A stretch of 9,323 nucleotides of DNA from Verrucomicrobia bacterium UBA2460 (GTDB taxonomy: Bacteria; Verrucomicrobiota; Verrucomicrobiia; Methylacidiphilales; Verrucolacustridaceae), in the NCBI GenBank assembly GCA_002342345.1, contig DDPU01000026.1, forward strand, positions 2,901-12,223. Direction: 5' to 3'. The notes below the pieces were generated by a model. It did no database searches and had not been told where the DNA came from. It saw only the letters and a list, made by a program, of their open reading frames with translations. Below, in pieces: positions 6,906 through 9,323 of this stretch. The position numbers and the translations under genes are program-made. The stretch's first letter is position 1. Each line of letters opens with the position of its first letter.

Positions 6906-7411
6906 TCCGTCCGTCCTTTCCACAGGTGGATCAGGCAGGAGGAGAAGTCCTCCGGCCTCTGTTGGATGAGAAGATCGAGCTGCTGCGGCTCGAACCATTC
7001 CAGTGCAGCCACCTCCGAGGCATCGGGCCGGAAGGGGCCGGCATGGGCGGCGCGGTAAAGCCAGACGAATTCCTGGTCGGTCTCCCGGCAGGCGGGAAAA
7101 TACCTCACCCGGGCAAGATGGCGGCAGGAGCCGGCGGGGACGCCGATCTCCTCGGGAATTTCGCGGTGCATGGCCTGGTCGTACTCCTCGCCGGCGTTGA
7201 CGTGCCCGCTGACGCTCGAGGTCCATTTGCCGGGCTCGCGGTCCTTGGAGAGGGAGCGGCGCTGCAGGAGAATCCGGCCGGCGGGATCATGCAGCCAAAG
7301 ATGGACGGCGCGGTGGAGGAGACGTCGGGCATGAATTTCCGACCGGGGGGCGGAGCCGATCACCCGGTCGGAATCGTCGACGATGTCAAACTTCTCGTCC
7401 GTGCCGTTCAT
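6902..7411 (-). CDS. Nudix hydrolase, isopentenyl-diphosphate-isomerase-like subgroup
   Basis: A 169-residue Nudix protein. The full Nudix box runs from Gly69 to Val91: G-x5-E75-x7-R83-E84-I-P-E87-E88-I-G-V, so metal-dependent cleavage of a nucleoside-diphosphate-type substrate is expected. The front half (DEKFDIVDDSDRVIG, HRAVHLWLHD, LLQRRS, PGKWTSSVSGHV) is typical of the IPP-isomerase-like Nudix group. The catalytic cysteine of true type I isomerases, found in a TCCSHP context before the box, is replaced here by SSVSG, so isomerase activity is doubtful. Its position directly before a CrtI-family gene suggests an isoprenoid link, but that is inference. The ATG at 7411 overlaps the rsmA end by 26 bp. 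An upstream in-frame start at 7465 would add 18 residues that lie inside rsmA and look unrelated to the family. Confidence 0.88.
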   Translation of the reverse strand: MNGTDEKFDIVDDSDRVIGSAPRSEIHARRLLHRAVHLWLHDPAGRILLQRRSLSKDREPGKWTSSVSGHVNAGEEYDQAMHREIPEEIGVPAGSCRHLARVRYFPACRETDQEFVWLYRAAHAGPFRPDASEVAALEWFEPQQLDLLIQQRPEDFSSCLIHLWKGRTE

Positions 7412-8150
7412 AAAGTTGCCACCATTCCGAAGGATCGAGCTCCTCGGCGCGGCGGGCGAGATCAACGGGCAGGACCCGTTTGAGCTGTTTGCGCCGCTGG
7501 GAAAAGCCCTTGCGGACGAACGCGTAAAAATTCTCCAGATCTCCGGGAAGGGGGGTCCTCCGGGTGAGGCGGAGAACCGAGGAGTCGACCCGGGGTCGCG
7601 GGTAGAAAACCTCCGGCGGGAGATCGCGGAGCCTTTCCATCCGGAAAACCGTTTGCAGCAGGACGGTGACCGCCCCGTACTCGGAGGTGCGGGGATGGGC
7701 GGCGAAGCGGTCCGCCACCTCCTTTTGGAGGGTGACGACGACGGTTTCGGGGGGTGGTTGGCGCAGGGTCAGCTGGACGAGGAGCGGGGTGGAGATCGAG
7801 TAGGGAAGATTTCCACAAAGGACGGGTCGGGGTGGTTGTCCCGGCAGGGTTTTCAGGGCATCGCCCCCGATTAACCGGAAACGGGTTTCGTGCTTGAATT
7901 CCTCGCGCAGAAAAGAGATCAGGCCCTGATCCATCTCGAAGGCCTCCACGGAGTGGCCGGCCGAGAAAAGGGCGCGGGTGAGGGCGCCCAAGCCCGGGCC
8001 GATTTCCTGGACGGGTTCCGATCCGGCCGGTCCGACAGCTTCGGCGATCCGGGTAGCGAGCGTGGGTTCGGCGAGAAAGTTTTGCCCAAGCTGACGGAGG
8101 GGACGGAGGCCGCGGGCGGCCAGGATTTCCTTGATCCGGGTGGTGTTCAG
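7386..8150 (-). CDS. rsmA: 16S rRNA (adenine(1518)-N(6)/adenine(1519)-N(6))-dimethyltransferase RsmA/KsgA
   Basis: The enzyme dimethylates two adjacent adenines in the helix-45 loop of 16S rRNA using S-adenosylmethionine, a late small-subunit maturation step. The family landmarks are present; numbering is from the start chosen here. They are the RQLGQNFL N-terminal motif (19-26), the SAM-binding EIGPGLGALT (49-58), the acidic VEAFEMD (68-74) ending beta-2, GGDALK (95-100), the catalytic NLPYSIS (114-120) and a basic KGFSQRRKQLKRVL near the C-terminus. At 254 residues it is near the usual 255-280. No ATG, GTG or TTG lies just before the conserved N-terminus. The likeliest start is a CTG at 8150 that overlaps the previous gene's stop as CTGA. 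The only usual start is a TTG at 8237, which would add 29 low-similarity residues lying inside the upstream gene. Confidence 0.92.
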   Translation of the reverse strand: MNTTRIKEILAARGLRPLRQLGQNFLAEPTLATRIAEAVGPAGSEPVQEIGPGLGALTRALFSAGHSVEAFEMDQGLISFLREEFKHETRFRLIGGDALKTLPGQPPRPVLCGNLPYSISTPLLVQLTLRQPPPETVVVTLQKEVADRFAAHPRTSEYGAVTVLLQTVFRMERLRDLPPEVFYPRPRVDSSVLRLTRRTPLPGDLENFYAFVRKGFSQRRKQLKRVLPVDLARRAEELDPSEWWQLYERHGREV

Positions 8151-9322
8151 AGCTGGCGCCGGAGGATGGCGTGGAGTTCGCCCGGATTGAGGATGCCGTG
8201 CACTTCCTCCGAGCCCTTGCCGTAGGCGGCGGCCCAACCGAATCCGGCGGAGGGCGCCGCTAACCGGCCGGTGCGTAGGCCGGCGGGATCGGAGCCGGCC
8301 CTGCCGGGGCCGTTGTGCCAGGAAAGGGAGGGAAGCCGCGATTTTTTATTTTTGTCGGTGGAGGGGGATTCGAGGAACTGGAAGCCACCAACCGAGAAAG
8401 GGCAGTAGACAAGGATCAGGGCATTTTTTCCCGCATAGCGGCGGGCGGTGTCGACCGCGCGGTCGAGCTCATGAAGTTGGCGCACGGCCAATTCGGCCTG
8501 GTTCTGGCCGGCGGCGTTGGCGACCAGGGGATGCTCCACCACCAGAAAGTATCCCAGAAGGTTGTAGGCGAGGGTTTGGATGGCCCTTTCGACAAGATCG
8601 GACAACCGCACCGTTCCGGCGCCCGGGTCTTCCGTGGCGGCGAGGGGGAGTTCTTGCGGAGCAAACAACCCGATGATTCGTCGGGTGTTCCATGCGGGAA
8701 AGCTTTCCAGACCGGCGCGGTCAAAAACGATCGTGTAGTCCAGCTTCTCGGCCTCCTTGAGGAGGTCCCGCCGGCCGGCTTTCCTCTCCGTCTCGAAAAC
8801 TTCGAGGCCTCCGCCAAAGATCAGTTCGATGCGGGTGGAGTCGAGCATCTGGTTGGCGATGCTGGCGGAGACCGAGGCGTCCGGTTGATGGGCGAAAAAA
8901 GCGGCGACTCCCGGCGAGGTGACGGGGCCGGACGAGATGATTCCCACGGCGCGGCCGCGCCGTTGTGCCTGATACAAAAGGGTGTCGGCCGGTTTGCCGT
9001 CATAACGGAGGCTGAGGCGGTTGGCCGGACCAATCTCCCCGGTGGCAAGGAAGGAGGCCAGGGCCGCGGTGTCGCCGGCGAGCTGGTCGGAGGCCTGGGT
9101 CTCGACGAAGGCCATCGAGTCTGCCTGGTCGAGCCCGGGAAGGTGGCGGTTCGGGTGGCGGGCCTGGGCGAGGGAGAGAAGCTCCGGGCTTGCGCCGGGC
9201 ACCAGGAAGACAATGACCGCATGGGTGCGGGCACGGACGAAGTAGCGGACATAACTGTAGGAAAAGCCGATGAAGGCCACCAAGATGGCCAGGGCGATCA
9301 GCTGGGGACGCCAACGTTTCAC
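8147..9322 (-). CDS. Membrane-anchored alkaline-phosphatase-fold protein, probably catalytically degenerate
   Basis: A 391-residue protein that starts with a basic stretch and a hydrophobic segment (about 7-25), so it is probably inner-membrane anchored with a periplasmic domain. The order of blocks follows the alkaline phosphatase family: VIVFLVPGAS (36-45) for VILFIGDGMG; DTAALASFLATG (84-95) for DSAATATALATG; GIISSGPVTSPGVAAFFAH (127-145); LIFGGGLEVF (167-176) for ILGGGRxxF; GLFAPQELP (218-226); FLVVE (259-263); and ILVYCPF (303-309) for VVTADHE. Key residues are changed: the first metal-ligand Asp is Pro42, the nucleophile Ser is Thr85, the Asp/His of the second metal block after Glu263 are missing, and the late Asp-His pair is Pro308-Phe309. 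A pseudoenzyme or binding role is likely. The GTG at 9322 is one base from the window edge, so the true start could lie further out, although the N-terminus looks natural. Confidence 0.72.
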   Translation of the reverse strand: MKRWRPQLIALAILVAFIGFSYSYVRYFVRARTHAVIVFLVPGASPELLSLAQARHPNRHLPGLDQADSMAFVETQASDQLAGDTAALASFLATGEIGPANRLSLRYDGKPADTLLYQAQRRGRAVGIISSGPVTSPGVAAFFAHQPDASVSASIANQMLDSTRIELIFGGGLEVFETERKAGRRDLLKEAEKLDYTIVFDRAGLESFPAWNTRRIIGLFAPQELPLAATEDPGAGTVRLSDLVERAIQTLAYNLLGYFLVVEHPLVANAAGQNQAELAVRQLHELDRAVDTARRYAGKNALILVYCPFSVGGFQFLESPSTDKNKKSRLPSLSWHNGPGRAGSDPAGLRTGRLAAPSAGFGWAAAYGKGSEEVHGILNPGELHAILRRQL

Positions 9323-9323
9323 A

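Noticed and set aside
5523..7058. A 511-codon plus-strand open frame antisense to the desaturase and the end of the Nudix gene
   Set aside because: The opposite strand encodes clear CrtI and Nudix motifs in this span. The plus-strand product is Gly/Val-rich, without any family signature.
6906..7226. N-terminal extension of the desaturase frame up to 7226
   Set aside because: The extension is Arg/Pro-rich, overlaps the Nudix coding region and lies before the FAD-binding fold, which should begin within the first few residues. The ATG at 6905 with the ATGA overlap fits far better.

Overview
The window is compact, GC-rich bacterial chromosome. It holds seven protein-coding genes, no RNA genes, and no sign of phage, insertion sequence or CRISPR. 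The gene mix is an S23-type four-helix-bundle protein, a single-lipoyl E2, a very large GH94-like protein, a CrtI-family desaturase and a degenerate alkaline-phosphatase-fold protein. This mix, with GTG (and perhaps CTG) starts, suggests a Gram-negative environmental bacterium. Verrucomicrobiota or a relative is my best guess, but nothing in the window proves it.

Layout: three genes run rightward and four run leftward, meeting at a 97-bp convergent junction (5357-5453). Rightward are a four-helix-bundle protein (65-508), a dihydrolipoamide acyltransferase E2 (629-1861) and a 1160-residue GH94-like carbohydrate-active protein (1874-5356). The E2 has a good Shine-Dalgarno and a possible promoter in the 120-bp gap before it. 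The large gene begins only 12 bp after the E2 stop, in the same frame, on a GTG without a visible ribosome-binding site, so it is probably translated by coupling.

Leftward, reading from the right edge, are a membrane-anchored alkaline-phosphatase-like protein that has lost most catalytic residues (9322-8147), the 16S rRNA dimethyltransferase RsmA/KsgA (8150-7386), an IPP-isomerase-like Nudix hydrolase (7411-6902) and a CrtI-family FAD-dependent desaturase (6905-5454). These genes overlap by 3-26 bp (CTGA and ATGA junctions), which points to one polycistronic message whose promoter lies beyond the right edge.

The rightward pair links a central-metabolism acyltransferase with carbohydrate processing. 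The leftward operon mixes ribosome maturation with a probable isoprenoid/carotenoid step. The items most worth following up are the oversized GH94-like protein and the apparent pseudo-phosphatase. I found no defence system or other complete new multi-gene system.
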